DNA of 64,000 nt from HGM04593 sp045661225 (GCA_045661225.1 JAZRFF010000028.1:1-64000); one strand, 5' to 3'; numbered from the stretch's first letter, positions 1-9,163 are shown. Numbers and translations: made by a program. The notes: a model not told the origin generated them from the sequence alone.

Positions 1-560
1 TGGTTATCGGTCTTGCTTTCTGTATTGAGCGTATCATCTATTTGAGTATGGCTCAGGTTAACACAAAGAAGCTTATGGCTGGTATCGCTGACGCTTTGGC
101 TAACAAGAATGTCGAGGCTGCAAAGGATCTTTGCCGCAACACAGCAGGTCCTGTCGCAGCAATCTGCTATCAGGGTCTTCTCCGTATCGACGAGGGTCTT
201 GAGACAGTTGAGCGTTCTGTAGTTTCTTACGGTAGCCTTCAGTCTTCAATGCTCGAGAAGAACTGCTCTTGGATCACTCTGTTCATTGCTATGGCTCCTT
301 CACTCGGATTCTTGGTTACTGTGATTGGTATGGTTATGGCGTTCGATGAGATTCAGGTTAAGGGTGATATTTCTCCTACTATCGTTGCCGGTGGTATGAA
401 GGTGGCTCTTATCACAACTATCTATGGTATTCTTGTAGCTCTTATTCTTCAGGTGTTCTATAACTTTATCTTGACCAAGATTGAGAGCCTTGTAGCTGAT
501 ATGGAGGATTGTTCAATCACTCTCTTGGACCTTTTGACAAAGTATAACTTGAAGAAGTAA
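1..560 (+). CDS. MotA/TolQ/ExbB proton channel family protein (5' end outside window)
   Basis: Inner-membrane proton-channel subunit of an ExbB-ExbD type motor, which passes proton-motive force to TonB and so to outer-membrane transporters. The frame is open from base 3 with no start (it reads VIGLAFCIERIIYL before the first internal ATG at 48), so the gene begins upstream of the window. Two long hydrophobic segments are visible near the middle and end (around WITLFIAMAPSLGFLVTVIG and KVALITTIYGILVALILQVF), separated by a short polar loop, as in the C-terminal helices of ExbB/TolQ. The next genes are a small membrane protein and two ExbD-like proteins, all on the same strand with short gaps, which supports one operon. 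TolQ of a Tol-Pal system is the alternative; two ExbD paralogues and no visible TolB or Pal favour ExbB. Confidence 0.9.
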   Translation, partial: VIGLAFCIERIIYLSMAQVNTKKLMAGIADALANKNVEAAKDLCRNTAGPVAAICYQGLLRIDEGLETVERSVVSYGSLQSSMLEKNCSWITLFIAMAPSLGFLVTVIGMVMAFDEIQVKGDISPTIVAGGMKVALITTIYGILVALILQVFYNFILTKIESLVADMEDCSITLLDLLTKYNLKK

Positions 561-585
561 TAACAGCTAAATAAATATTATAATT

Positions 586-1122
586 ATGAAAGCTGATTTG
601 TATATTAAAGTTTCCAAGTATGTACTGATGGCGTTGCTTGCAGTTACGCTGGTATTGCTTGGTTTGTTCTTCTTCGTTGGTTTCGGCGAGACTGTGCAGC
701 TCCCTAACCAGGAGAAGCCCTTGACAAGCCCATTGTTTCTTCCGGGACTGATGTACTGGATGTATATCCTTACAATTGTTCCCATTGTGCTGATTCTGTT
801 CTATCAGTCAGTAGCATTGGTTAAGAAATTTATGGACGGCCCCAAGGAGGCATTGAAAGGACTTGTTGGTCCTATGTTGGCAATTGCAGTAGTTGTTGCA
901 GCTTATGTTATTGCTATGACATCTGATGCTAATTCGCTTGAGGCAATTCGCGGAGGCTTGGTTTCTCCGATACTTATCAATAACGAGGTTTGCGAAGATA
1001 CAGGTTCGATGATTTTGACAGATGCCCTGCTTTATGTGCAGTACGTTCTTGTTATTGTCTGTGTTCTTGTAACATTGGCAAGCTTGTTGGGTGTGTCGAA
1101 GTTTGTTAACAAAGTTAAGTAA
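586..1122 (+). CDS. Four-helix inner-membrane protein of the ExbB-ExbD operon, unknown function
   Basis: A 178-residue hydrophobic protein with about four predicted membrane segments (roughly residues 13-33, 54-76, 92-112 and 148-170) and no recognised catalytic motif. It starts 25 bases after the exbB-like gene and ends 5 bases before the first exbD-like gene, so it is almost certainly co-transcribed and probably an accessory subunit or assembly partner of the motor. From memory, a small membrane protein in this position recurs in Bacteroidota ExbBD clusters; I cannot name a family. The start is the only good ATG after an A/T-rich leader. Confidence 0.8.
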   Translation: MKADLYIKVSKYVLMALLAVTLVLLGLFFFVGFGETVQLPNQEKPLTSPLFLPGLMYWMYILTIVPIVLILFYQSVALVKKFMDGPKEALKGLVGPMLAIAVVVAAYVIAMTSDANSLEAIRGGLVSPILINNEVCEDTGSMILTDALLYVQYVLVIVCVLVTLASLLGVSKFVNKVK

Positions 1123-1127
1123 GAGAA

Positions 1128-1832
1128 ATGGCTAAAGGTAGTAGAAAAGTACCCGGAATTAACGCCAGCTCAACAGCCGATATCTCTTTTATCCTGTTGA
1201 TATTCTTCCTTGTCGTGACCTCTATGAGTCATCAGACAGGTTTGAATTCGCGTCTTCCGGAGAAAACCGAGGATAATACTCCTCCGCCAAAGATTCTACA
1301 GCGCAACGTGCTTGCTGTCAATGTGAATATGTACAGCAAGGTTCTCGTTAAGCCGGGAGATATGGACGTGAAGGAGTTTGAGAGTAGATATAACGTGAAG
1401 GTTACCGATGTCCCCTTTGAGAAACTGCGTTGGATAGCAAAGGATTTTATCCGCAACCAGATAACCGACGCTAACGGCAATGTTGTTGCGCAGGGTCTTG
1501 AGACTTATCCGGTAATGATAGATACATTTGTTATCTGGAAAGACCGCGATGGTAATAATCACGCTCTTCCCGATGGCAAGCCACGTGTAATCTCGAAGAA
1601 TCACGTTATTACGTTGACAACAGACCGTGCTTCGGAGTATAATGTTTACTTCAAGGTTGCGAATGAGCTTTATGGAGCATACAATGAGTTGCGTGAGCAG
1701 TTGGCTCAGGACGCTTATGGTAAGTCTTACAGTGAGCTTGACGGTAACCAGCAGGAGGTTTGTCAGCAGTATTACAAGCTGAAAATCTACGAGGCTAAGC
1801 CGCAGGAATATACCGAAACAGTTCAACAATAA
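1128..1832 (+). CDS. ExbD/TolR family biopolymer transport protein, long form
   Basis: Motor subunit with one N-terminal membrane helix and a large periplasmic domain. The N-terminus has the ExbD signature: a polar stretch, then Asp18 at the start of the helix (STADISFILLIFFLVVTSM), which matches the proton-carrying Asp of ExbD/TolR. At 234 residues it is longer than a typical ExbD (about 140-200); the extra length is in the periplasmic part, roughly residues 60-170. It sits between the four-helix protein and a second ExbD-like gene 7 bases downstream. Having two ExbD-type subunits suggests a mixed ExbD oligomer in the motor. Confidence 0.9.
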   Translation: MAKGSRKVPGINASSTADISFILLIFFLVVTSMSHQTGLNSRLPEKTEDNTPPPKILQRNVLAVNVNMYSKVLVKPGDMDVKEFESRYNVKVTDVPFEKLRWIAKDFIRNQITDANGNVVAQGLETYPVMIDTFVIWKDRDGNNHALPDGKPRVISKNHVITLTTDRASEYNVYFKVANELYGAYNELREQLAQDAYGKSYSELDGNQQEVCQQYYKLKIYEAKPQEYTETVQQ

Positions 1833-1839
1833 TTGAGTT

Positions 1840-2346
1840 ATGAGTAAATTTAACAATAAAGGTAAGGCTGAAATGCCTGAGTTGAACACGTCGTCGCTTC
1901 CTGACTTGATTTTCTCAATCCTGTTCTTCTTTATGATTGTAACATCAATGCGTGAAGAGGAGTTGAAAGTTGAGTTTAAGGCGCCTCAGGGAACCGAACT
2001 TTCAAAGATTGAGCGTAAGACTGCGGCTATAAACCTGTATATCGGTACTCCTAACCAGAATCACCAGAAACAGCTTGGTTCGGGTACACGTGTGCAGATA
2101 AACGATAAGTTTATTGAACCTTATGAGGTTGGCAAGCACGTGGCCGAAGAGCATAATACAATGAAGGGTGAGGATAAGGCGCAGATGCGTGTTGTTCTTA
2201 AAGTCGATGCTGGTGATGGAACCGAGGGACGCAGACGTCCAAGTACCCAAATGGGTGTTGTCAGTGACGTTAAGGAAGAACTTCGTGAGATTGGTGCATT
2301 GTCAATTATGTACTCTGCAGAATACGAAAGAAGAAACGAACAATAA
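1840..2346 (+). CDS. ExbD/TolR family biopolymer transport protein, second paralogue
   Basis: A 168-residue ExbD-like subunit. After a short cytoplasmic tail, Asp22 begins the single membrane helix (LPDLIFSILFFFMIVTSM), the expected position of the conserved proton-translocating Asp. The rest is a periplasmic domain of ordinary ExbD length. It closes the operon and is followed directly by a strong hairpin terminator. Which ExbD contacts TonB, and whether TonB lies upstream of the window, cannot be seen. Confidence 0.9.
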   Translation: MSKFNNKGKAEMPELNTSSLPDLIFSILFFFMIVTSMREEELKVEFKAPQGTELSKIERKTAAINLYIGTPNQNHQKQLGSGTRVQINDKFIEPYEVGKHVAEEHNTMKGEDKAQMRVVLKVDAGDGTEGRRRPSTQMGVVSDVKEELREIGALSIMYSAEYERRNEQ

Positions 2347-2360
2347 TCTATTGTATCCTA

Positions 2361-2400
2361 ATACAAAAAGGGGCAGCTCGTCGAGCTGCCCTTTTTGTAT
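2361..2400. terminator. Bidirectional terminator between exbD and folA
   Basis: A GC-rich inverted repeat (GGGCAGCT / AGCTGCCC) is flanked by A5 on the left and T5 on the right, so it can end transcription on both strands. It lies between the convergent exbD-like gene (+) and folA (-). Confidence 0.9.
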
Positions 2401-2409
2401 GGAAAATAT

Positions 2410-2907
2410 TTATAATTCTCTTTTGAGGTATGTTACGAATCGGTATTCGTGACTGTGCTTTTCGTCTGTGCCGAAAGGCTCGTTTTCTATAACCTCCCAC
2501 TCTCTTTTGTTAAATTCAGGGAAGAATGCGTCTGCATTCTGTGGGGTGTCGTCAATTTCTGTAAGGCATAAAATGTTGGCTATGGGCATTGCTGCGCGGT
2601 ACAGTGTCTCTCCGCCTATCACGTAGACGATATCTTCGTTTTTGCAATTGGCGAGTGCTTCTTCGAGCGAACTGAATGTTTCGGCACCCGGAAATTCCGT
2701 CTCTTTTCGCGACAGGACTATGTTTCTGCGGTTGGGCAGTGCGCCCTTGGGCAATGAACGGAATGTGTTGCTGCCCATAATTATTGTGTGTCCTGTTGTC
2801 AGGGCTTTAAAACGCTTCAAATCGTTCGGCAACCAATATATTAACTTGTTTTCGAACCCTATTGCGCGGTTCCCGGCTATTGCCGCAATTAGTGCTATTT
2901 TACACAT
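2410..2907 (-). CDS. folA: Dihydrofolate reductase
   Basis: Reduces dihydrofolate to tetrahydrofolate with NADPH, recycling the folate oxidised by thymidylate synthase. Length (165 aa) is normal. Visible family motifs are the N-terminal Ala-rich strand, NRAIG, LPNDLKRFK, IIMG-NTFRSLP, RRNIVLS and YVIGGETLY. Several usually conserved residues differ: the Met20-loop Pro-Trp pair reads Ile23-Tyr24, and the Arg/Lys that contacts the NADPH 2'-phosphate is Ser46. The active-site acidic residue (Asp29) is present. It starts 9 bases after the thyA stop on the same strand, the usual thyA-folA pairing, which supports normal function. Confidence 0.95.
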   Translation of the reverse strand: MCKIALIAAIAGNRAIGFENKLIYWLPNDLKRFKALTTGHTIIMGSNTFRSLPKGALPNRRNIVLSRKETEFPGAETFSSLEEALANCKNEDIVYVIGGETLYRAAMPIANILCLTEIDDTPQNADAFFPEFNKREWEVIENEPFGTDEKHSHEYRFVTYLKREL

Positions 2908-2916
2908 AGGCCTTGG

Positions 2917-3711
2917 TTATACAGCCACGACGCCTTTGATGTGTGGGTGTGCGTCGTAGTCCTCTAATGAAAAATCTTCGTACTTGAATGAAAAAATATC
3001 CTTTACGTCAGGGTTTATTACCATACGCGGGAGTTTCTTCGGCTCTCGTGTTAACTGTAATTTCGCCTGCTCTAAATGGTTGATGTACAAGTGTGCATCT
3101 CCCAGAGTGTGAATGAACTCTCCGGCTTTCAAGCCTGTAACCTGTGCCATCATTTGCAGCAGCAACGCGTATGATGCAATGTTGAACGGTACTCCAAGGA
3201 AACAGTCTGCGCTGCGTTGGTATAGCTGCAGGCTTAATTTTCCGTCTGCAACATAGAATTGGAACATTGCGTGGCAAGGCGGGAGGTTCATATTCTTTAT
3301 ATCACCCACGTTCCACGCGTTTACAATAATGCGGCGCGAATCGGGGTTGTTCTTGATTGTTTCCACAACCTCTTTAATCTGGTCTATGTGCTCGCCATCG
3401 TATCCCGGCCACGAACGCCATTGGTAGCCGTATACGTGTCCTAAGTCTCCATTCTCGTCGGCCCATTCGTTCCAGATGCGTACTCCGTTGTCTTGCAGGT
3501 ATTTGACGTTTGTGTCGCCATTCAAGAACCATAGAAGTTCGTGTATGATAGACTTTAGGTGTAGCTTCTTTGTCGTCAGGCAGGGGAAGCCGTCTTCAAG
3601 GTTGAAGCGCATTTGATGTCCGAATACGCTTATTGTTCCTGTGCCGGTTCTGTCGTCCTTTCTTGTGCCTTCCTTGAGGATTCTGTCGAGCAGGTCTAAA
3701 TATTGTTTCAT
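2917..3711 (-). CDS. thyA: Thymidylate synthase
   Basis: Methylates dUMP to dTMP using methylene-tetrahydrofolate. An ATG at 3726 is in frame, but starting at 3711 (MKQYLDLLDRIL) gives 264 residues, exactly the classical ThyA length, and puts the nucleophile at Cys146 in PPCHAMFQFYV, its textbook number. Other signatures are DRTGTGT near the N-terminus, RRIIVNAWN, QRSADCFLGVPFNIASYA and the DAHLYINH segment. It is upstream of folA on the same strand. A -7-like CGAAGATA lies at 3736-3743 on the minus strand (TATCTTCG) but no convincing -33 element was found. Confidence 0.97.
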   Translation of the reverse strand: MKQYLDLLDRILKEGTRKDDRTGTGTISVFGHQMRFNLEDGFPCLTTKKLHLKSIIHELLWFLNGDTNVKYLQDNGVRIWNEWADENGDLGHVYGYQWRSWPGYDGEHIDQIKEVVETIKNNPDSRRIIVNAWNVGDIKNMNLPPCHAMFQFYVADGKLSLQLYQRSADCFLGVPFNIASYALLLQMMAQVTGLKAGEFIHTLGDAHLYINHLEQAKLQLTREPKKLPRMVINPDVKDIFSFKYEDFSLEDYDAHPHIKGVVAV

Positions 3712-3880
3712 ATGGGATTGTTTCAATTGTTTTTGCGAAGATATAAAATATTGCTGAAAATTGGAGTACTATAAGTGATAAAATCGGATATAACTTTATT
3801 TGTAACTCTTTATAATGTTAAATTTAATTATCTTTATTTCGATAATAGGGCTCAATGAGAGAATTGTCATAACTTTTTTG

Positions 3881-3888
3881 TATCTTTG
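3881..3888 (+). promoter_or_regulatory. Candidate -7 box for the rRNA methyltransferase gene
   Basis: TATCTTTG matches the Bacteroidota TAnnTTTG -7 consensus. A -33 TTG at the ideal spacing is not clear (TTG at 3864 is too close). If real, the leader is about 180 nt. The 341-base gap 3727-4067 otherwise shows no gene; a 10-codon frame at 3930 is too short to support. Confidence 0.5.
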
Positions 3889-4067
3889 CGATATATTGCG
3901 AAAGTAGTCTCGCTTGCGCTGTGGAGCAGATGATGCTTTGCCGCTGTCGTTTGGGGTAGATGCTTTTGCGCCGTGTGGAATATGCTGCATATTCTGGGGT
4001 GATGTAGGGGTGGTTGAATGTTGTGCGGTTTATTCTTGATGGCAAATTTTGTGAAAAATACAGTAAA

Positions 4068-5423
4068 ATGGAACTAAATGCTGAATTTGTAGAAAGAACG
4101 CAGGCGCTCTTTGGAAAAGAACGCTACGAGCGTTTTGCTCAGGCTCTGAACAATGAGCCTGTTGTCAGCATTCGTTACAATAGCAAAAAGATGATGCCTG
4201 ACAGCTCTTTTTCTGCTGTTCCTTGGGCTGCTTTGGGGCGATATATTCCTGAAAGGCCCGTTTTTACTGCCGACCCGCTTTTCCACGCGGGCTGTTACTA
4301 CGTGCAAGAGGCCTCCTCAATGTTTGTAGAGCAGGTTATCAGGCAGTATGTGCATTCGGCGGTGCGTGCGCTTGACCTTTGTGCGGCGCCGGGCGGTAAG
4401 TCGACGCATTTGCTGTCGCTTTTGCCCGATGGCAGTATGCTTGTCTCGAATGAGCCTATGCCTCTGCGTGCACAGGTGCTTGCCGAGAATGTCGTGAAGT
4501 GGGGCTGTGCTTCGGCTGTTGTTACAAAGAATGAACCGGCCGATTTTGCGCCTTTCCGGAACTTTTTCGACTTTATGCTTGTCGACGCGCCTTGCTCGGG
4601 TGAGGGAATGTTCCGTAAGGACTCGTTTGCTGTTGAGCAGTGGAGCCGTTCCAATGTGGAATTGTGTGCAAAGAGACAGCGTGAGATACTCTCCGATGTG
4701 TGGAGCGCATTGCGTCCGGGCGGCCTGCTGGTTTACAGTACTTGTACTTTCAATAGCGAAGAGAACGAAAAATGTGTCGAGTGGATTGTGAATGAGCTGG
4801 GGGCAGAGCCTTTGGCTGTTGATGTCGATGAGTCTTGGGGAATCACCGGGTCGCTGACAAATGATGCACTTCCGGTCTATCGTTTTATTCCCGGCTACAC
4901 TTCGGGTGAGGGGCTGTTTCTGGCTGTGTTGCGCAAAGAGGGCGATACTCCGGCTGCACAGATGCGTCGCTTGACACCGCGTTTGGCGGCGGCGAAGGTT
5001 AAAACTGAAGCCGAGAAGTGGATTACAGCTCCCGAGAAGTTCGATATTGTGATGCAAGGGGAAACTGTTGTTGCAATGCCCAAAGAGCATTCGGCGGCGA
5101 TGATGGCTCTGCTGCAAAAATTAAGGGTGCTTCATTGCGCCTTGCCCGTGGCCGACGTTAAGAATGAAAAACTTATACCTCGGCACGCGCTTGCAATGAG
5201 CAACGAGTTGCAAGTGTCGGCATTCAATGCTGTAGAGGTCGGGAAGGATAAGGCATTGGCCTATCTGCATCGCGAGGCTTTGGTTTTTGAGTCGGAACCC
5301 ACAGGGTATCTGTTGCTGACCTATAAAGGTGTTCCGTTAGGCTTTGTGAAAAATATAGGCAACAGGGCTAATAACCTTTACCCAGCCGAATGGAGAATAC
5401 GTAAGAATCCGATGGAATTATAA
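4068..5423 (+). CDS. NOL1/NOP2/Sun family rRNA cytosine-C5 methyltransferase (RsmF/YebU-like)
   Basis: Methylates a cytosine in rRNA using S-adenosylmethionine. The Rossmann-fold SAM motif LDLCAAPGGKST is followed by the two catalytic-loop cysteines typical of m5C enzymes: VDAPCSGEGMF and YSTCTF. The C-terminal 150 residues (from about 290) look like the extra RsmF-type RNA-binding region ending in GFVKNIGNRANNLYP. A frame extends upstream to a TTG at 4014, but ATG 4068 (MELNAEFVERTQALFG) begins the family-typical N-terminus and gives 451 residues. dsbD follows 17 bases later, so the two may be co-transcribed. Confidence 0.92.
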   Translation: MELNAEFVERTQALFGKERYERFAQALNNEPVVSIRYNSKKMMPDSSFSAVPWAALGRYIPERPVFTADPLFHAGCYYVQEASSMFVEQVIRQYVHSAVRALDLCAAPGGKSTHLLSLLPDGSMLVSNEPMPLRAQVLAENVVKWGCASAVVTKNEPADFAPFRNFFDFMLVDAPCSGEGMFRKDSFAVEQWSRSNVELCAKRQREILSDVWSALRPGGLLVYSTCTFNSEENEKCVEWIVNELGAEPLAVDVDESWGITGSLTNDALPVYRFIPGYTSGEGLFLAVLRKEGDTPAAQMRRLTPRLAAAKVKTEAEKWITAPEKFDIVMQGETVVAMPKEHSAAMMALLQKLRVLHCALPVADVKNEKLIPRHALAMSNELQVSAFNAVEVGKDKALAYLHREALVFESEPTGYLLLTYKGVPLGFVKNIGNRANNLYPAEWRIRKNPMEL

Positions 5424-5440
5424 ATAAAAACTTAAATAAA

Positions 5441-7588
5441 ATGAAAAAAGTATTTTTATCCTTAGTGATGCTATTGCTGACACTGCAAGCCAGTGCACAG
5501 TTTGGTGGCTTTGACCCCGTAACTATGGAGGAAGTGGTAACTGTAAATGGAAACGAGGCTACAATTGAACTTGAAGCCTATATTGAGAGTGGTTACCATC
5601 TCTATTCGACAAATGTGCCCGATGGTGGCCCAATGCCTTTGACGGTGAAATATCACGTTGTTGAGGGTGCGGAACTTGTTGGAGAACTAATCCCCGGCGA
5701 CGGAGCAAAGACTGAATTTGACCCGACTTTTGAGTTGGACGTAACTTTCTTCGACGAGTCGGCACTTTTTACACAGAAAGTGAAACTTCTTGGCGGGGAC
5801 TACCGCATTGAAGCTACCGTTAGCTATCAGTCTTGCGGCAACGGTCAGTGCTATGTAGGTCGTTACGACTTTGAGGTGTCCGGAACTGCCGAGGTTAAGT
5901 CTGCCGCTCAGGCAAAGCCTGCCGAGGTTAAGAAACCGGTAGAAACAGCAAAGCCTGTCGTTGAGAAAAAAGAGAATAAAAAAGAGGTTGAGGTTAAGGC
6001 CGAGGTTAAGGCTGAACCTAAGGTTGAGCAAGAACCCGCAGCTCCTGCAGTTAAAGAGGAGGCTCCTGCTGTAACCCCTCAGCCGGCCGACACTATTGCT
6101 GCTTCAGAAGCACCTGCGGCTGATGTTGTTGATAAAAACTCAAAGGAGTACCGTTGGAGAAGCGTTATCGAAGAGCTTGGTTCGTTCAGCGAAACGGGCA
6201 GCTCGTCGTTGTGGCTTATATTCGTGTTAGGATTCGGTGCGGGTCTCATCGCGCTGCTGACTCCTTGTGTGTGGCCGATTATCCCGATGACCGTAAGTTT
6301 CTTCCTCAAACGTTCTAAAGAGCGTTCAAAGGCTGTGCGCGAGGCTGTTATTTATGGTGCTTCAATTGTGGTCATATACCTTGTGCTGGGAATTCTTGTA
6401 ACCCTTATATTCGGTGCGGGTGCTCTCAATGCACTCTCGACAAGTGCTGTGTTCAATATCTTCTTCTTCCTGATGCTGGTGGTGTTCGGTGCCTCATTCC
6501 TGGGCGGTTTTGAACTTACATTGCCATCGTCGTGGACGAATAAGGTTGACGAAAAGGCCGGTAGTACAACAGGTCTTTTAAGTATTTTCCTTATGGCCTT
6601 TACTCTTGTGCTCGTATCGTTCTCTTGTACAGGCCCTATCATTGGATTTATGCTTGTATCGGTTGCCGACTCGGGTGAGATTCTTGCTCCGTCGATAGGT
6701 ATGTTCGGCTTTGCGCTTGCATTGGCATTGCCTTTCACACTGTTTGCGCTCTTCCCGTCGCTGCTGAAGCAGACACCCCGTTCGGGCAGCTGGATGAACA
6801 CAATAAAGGTCGTTCTCGGCTTTGTGGAGCTTGCATTCTCGCTTAAGTTCCTCTCGGTTGCCGACCTTGCATACGGTTGGGGTATCCTTGACCGCGAAAC
6901 ATTCCTCGTGCTGTGGATTGCTCTATTCTTTATTCTCGGTCTTTATCTGCTCAAGATTATACGCTTCCCGCACGACGATGCTGATGATAAACAGACTTCT
7001 GTTCCGGGCTTCTTTATGGGACTTATTTCTATCGCGTTCGCAATATATATGATTCCCGGTCTTTGGGGTGCGCCCTGTAAAGCTATCAGTGCTTTTGCTC
7101 CGCCAATGAAGACACAGGATTTCAGCTTGTACGACAATGAGTTTAAACCTCACACCGACGACTATGAGGAGGCTCTTCAACGAAGCATCGCCGAGGGTAA
7201 GCCTGTCCTTCTTGACTTTACCGGACACGGTTGTGTGAATTGTCGTGAGATGGAAGCTGCTGTATGGAGCGATGACCGTGTTATTGACGTTATGCGCAAC
7301 GATTATATTGTTGCATCGCTTTATGTCGATGACAAGACCGAACTTGAAAAACCGTTTAAGGTCGAGGGTGAGAATGGTAAGATGATATGGATTACAACAG
7401 TGGGCGAAAAATGGACCTATCTGCAGAATTATAAGTTCGGTGGCAGTGCTCAGCCTTTCTATGTGCTTGTCGATGCTCACGGCGACCCCTTGGCTTCGTC
7501 ATATAGCTACAATACCGATATTGATGCATATTTGAGATTCCTTGAACAAGGTCTTGAGAATTTCGAAAACAGAAGCGAGGTTGAATAA
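5441..7588 (+). CDS. dsbD: Protein-disulfide reductase DsbD, three-domain
   Basis: Carries electrons from cytoplasmic thioredoxin across the inner membrane to periplasmic thiol proteins. A signal peptide (1-19, ending ASA before Gln20) is followed by the alpha domain with Cys132 and Cys137 (SCGNGQC). Next comes a Lys/Glu/Ala/Pro/Val-rich linker (about 150-230) with tandem KAEVK-type repeats. An eight-helix transmembrane domain holds the Cys276 (TPCVWPIIP) and Cys396 (SCTGPIIG) pair. The C-terminal thioredoxin-like domain has Cys598-Val-Asn-Cys601. All three redox pairs are intact. At 715 residues it is longer than E. coli DsbD, mostly because of the linker, which probably spans the periplasm flexibly. 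Confidence 0.95.
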   Translation: MKKVFLSLVMLLLTLQASAQFGGFDPVTMEEVVTVNGNEATIELEAYIESGYHLYSTNVPDGGPMPLTVKYHVVEGAELVGELIPGDGAKTEFDPTFELDVTFFDESALFTQKVKLLGGDYRIEATVSYQSCGNGQCYVGRYDFEVSGTAEVKSAAQAKPAEVKKPVETAKPVVEKKENKKEVEVKAEVKAEPKVEQEPAAPAVKEEAPAVTPQPADTIAASEAPAADVVDKNSKEYRWRSVIEELGSFSETGSSSLWLIFVLGFGAGLIALLTPCVWPIIPMTVSFFLKRSKERSKAVREAVIYGASIVVIYLVLGILVTLIFGAGALNALSTSAVFNIFFFLMLVVFGASFLGGFELTLPSSWTNKVDEKAGSTTGLLSIFLMAFTLVLVSFSCTGPIIGFMLVSVADSGEILAPSIGMFGFALALALPFTLFALFPSLLKQTPRSGSWMNTIKVVLGFVELAFSLKFLSVADLAYGWGILDRETFLVLWIALFFILGLYLLKIIRFPHDDADDKQTSVPGFFMGLISIAFAIYMIPGLWGAPCKAISAFAPPMKTQDFSLYDNEFKPHTDDYEEALQRSIAEGKPVLLDFTGHGCVNCREMEAAVWSDDRVIDVMRNDYIVASLYVDDKTELEKPFKVEGENGKMIWITTVGEKWTYLQNYKFGGSAQPFYVLVDAHGDPLASSYSYNTDIDAYLRFLEQGLENFENRSEVE

Positions 7589-7652
7589 TAAAAAACAGCT
7601 CGTTTAAACAAACAACACGGTTGTCTTGTGCAGCCATTAAATACGGAAAATT

Positions 7653-9161
7653 ATGAATTTGACACCATTCGTAAAACCCTTTCTTAAAAACAGGGTGAAG
7701 AAGATTGAGTTATATGCAACTAATGCCGAAGATATTCAACGTGCGGTGTTGCAGCGTCTTGTTGAGACTGCTGCCGCTACCGAGTGGGGTATAAAGCACA
7801 ATTATGCCTCAGTTAAAAATTATGAGGCATTTGCAAAGTCGGTGGAAGTTCAAGACTATGAGAGTCTGAAGGGGTATATCGACCGTATGCGCTACGGCGA
7901 GAAAGATGTACTCTGGAAAGGTCATTGCAAGTGGTATGCAAAGTCTTCGGGAACCACCAACGACAAGAGCAAGTTCATTCCTGTTACAGCGCAAGGTTTG
8001 CAGAATGTTCATTATAGAGGAGGCTTCGACGTTGTTGCGCAATATATTGCCAATAATCCCGATAGCCGAATGTTTGCCGGTCGGGCGCTGATACTCGGTG
8101 GCAGCCACGCTCCGAACTATAATCTGCCCGGAGCGCTTGTCGGCGATCTTAGCGCAATCCTCATTGAAAATTGCAGCACATTTGTGAATATGATGCGTGT
8201 GCCCAGCAAGAAGATTGCTCTTTTGAGCGACTTTGAGGAGAAAATGGATCGTATAGCTCGTACAGCCAGCAAGGCTAACGTGACAAACCTTTCGGGAGTG
8301 CCTTCGTGGATGATGGCCGTGCTCAAACATATGCTCGACATTACCGGCAAGAGCGGTGTCGAGGAAATATGGCCTGAGCTTGAAGTGTTCTTCCACGGCG
8401 GAGTAGCATTCTCGCCCTACCGTGAACAGTATAAGCAGATAATCCGCAAGGACAGTATGCGTTATATGGAGACCTACAACGCCAGCGAGGGCTTCTTTGG
8501 AATACAAAACGACCCGACAGATCCGTCGATGCTGCTTATGCTCGACTATGACGTATTCTATGAATTTATCCCGTTTGAAGACCTGGATAAACCCGCTCCG
8601 CGCGTGTTGCCCTTATGGGAGGTCGAGGTGGGCAAAAACTATGCAATGCTCATAAGTACTTCGTGTGGATTGTGGCGATATATGATAGGCGATACCGTTC
8701 GTTTCACGAGCAAAAACCCCTATAAAATTGTTATATCAGGGCGTACCAAGCACTTTATAAACGCATTCGGCGAGGAACTAATTGTCGACAATGCCGAGAA
8801 TGGTCTCAAAGAGGCGTGTGCGGCAACCGGAGCGCAGGTGCAGGATTATACTGCTGCGCCGGTGTTTATGGACGCAAATGCGCAGTGTCGTCATCAGTGG
8901 TTGATAGAGTTTGCCAAGAATCCCGACTCGCTTGAGAAATTCGTGGAGATACTTGACCTTTCTTTGCAGAAGATAAACTCCGACTACGAAGCGAAACGCT
9001 ACAAAAACAAGACTATGCAATGTCTTGAGGTTGTTGTTGCGCGTAAAAATCTCTTCAATGACTGGCTCAAGAGCAAAGGTAAATTGGGCGGACAGCATAA
9101 GGTGCCTCGTTTGAGCAACAGTCGCCAGTATATTGAAGAACTTATGAATATGAACGACTGA
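7653..9161 (+). CDS. GH3 auxin-responsive-promoter family acyl-adenylate-forming protein
   Basis: A 502-residue member of the GH3 branch of the ANL (firefly luciferase-like) superfamily. In plants these enzymes join acyl acids to amino acids through an acyl-AMP. The ATP-binding signature SSGTTNDKSKFIPVT is near residue 100, a second motif YNASEGFFGIQ near 275, and SCGLWRYMIGDTVRF near 335 matches the motif-3 hinge region. Bacterial substrates are not established. It is followed 2 bases later by an Ig-like lipoprotein gene; that tight coupling suggests related roles, but nothing in the sequence shows what is conjugated. No signal peptide, so cytoplasmic. Confidence 0.88.
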   Translation: MNLTPFVKPFLKNRVKKIELYATNAEDIQRAVLQRLVETAAATEWGIKHNYASVKNYEAFAKSVEVQDYESLKGYIDRMRYGEKDVLWKGHCKWYAKSSGTTNDKSKFIPVTAQGLQNVHYRGGFDVVAQYIANNPDSRMFAGRALILGGSHAPNYNLPGALVGDLSAILIENCSTFVNMMRVPSKKIALLSDFEEKMDRIARTASKANVTNLSGVPSWMMAVLKHMLDITGKSGVEEIWPELEVFFHGGVAFSPYREQYKQIIRKDSMRYMETYNASEGFFGIQNDPTDPSMLLMLDYDVFYEFIPFEDLDKPAPRVLPLWEVEVGKNYAMLISTSCGLWRYMIGDTVRFTSKNPYKIVISGRTKHFINAFGEELIVDNAENGLKEACAATGAQVQDYTAAPVFMDANAQCRHQWLIEFAKNPDSLEKFVEILDLSLQKINSDYEAKRYKNKTMQCLEVVVARKNLFNDWLKSKGKLGGQHKVPRLSNSRQYIEELMNMND

Positions 9162-9163
9162 CA

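Noticed and set aside
3930..3962. Ten-codon leader peptide with two Cys and Arg residues before the rRNA methyltransferase gene
   Set aside because: Too short to support, and no attenuator hairpin follows it.
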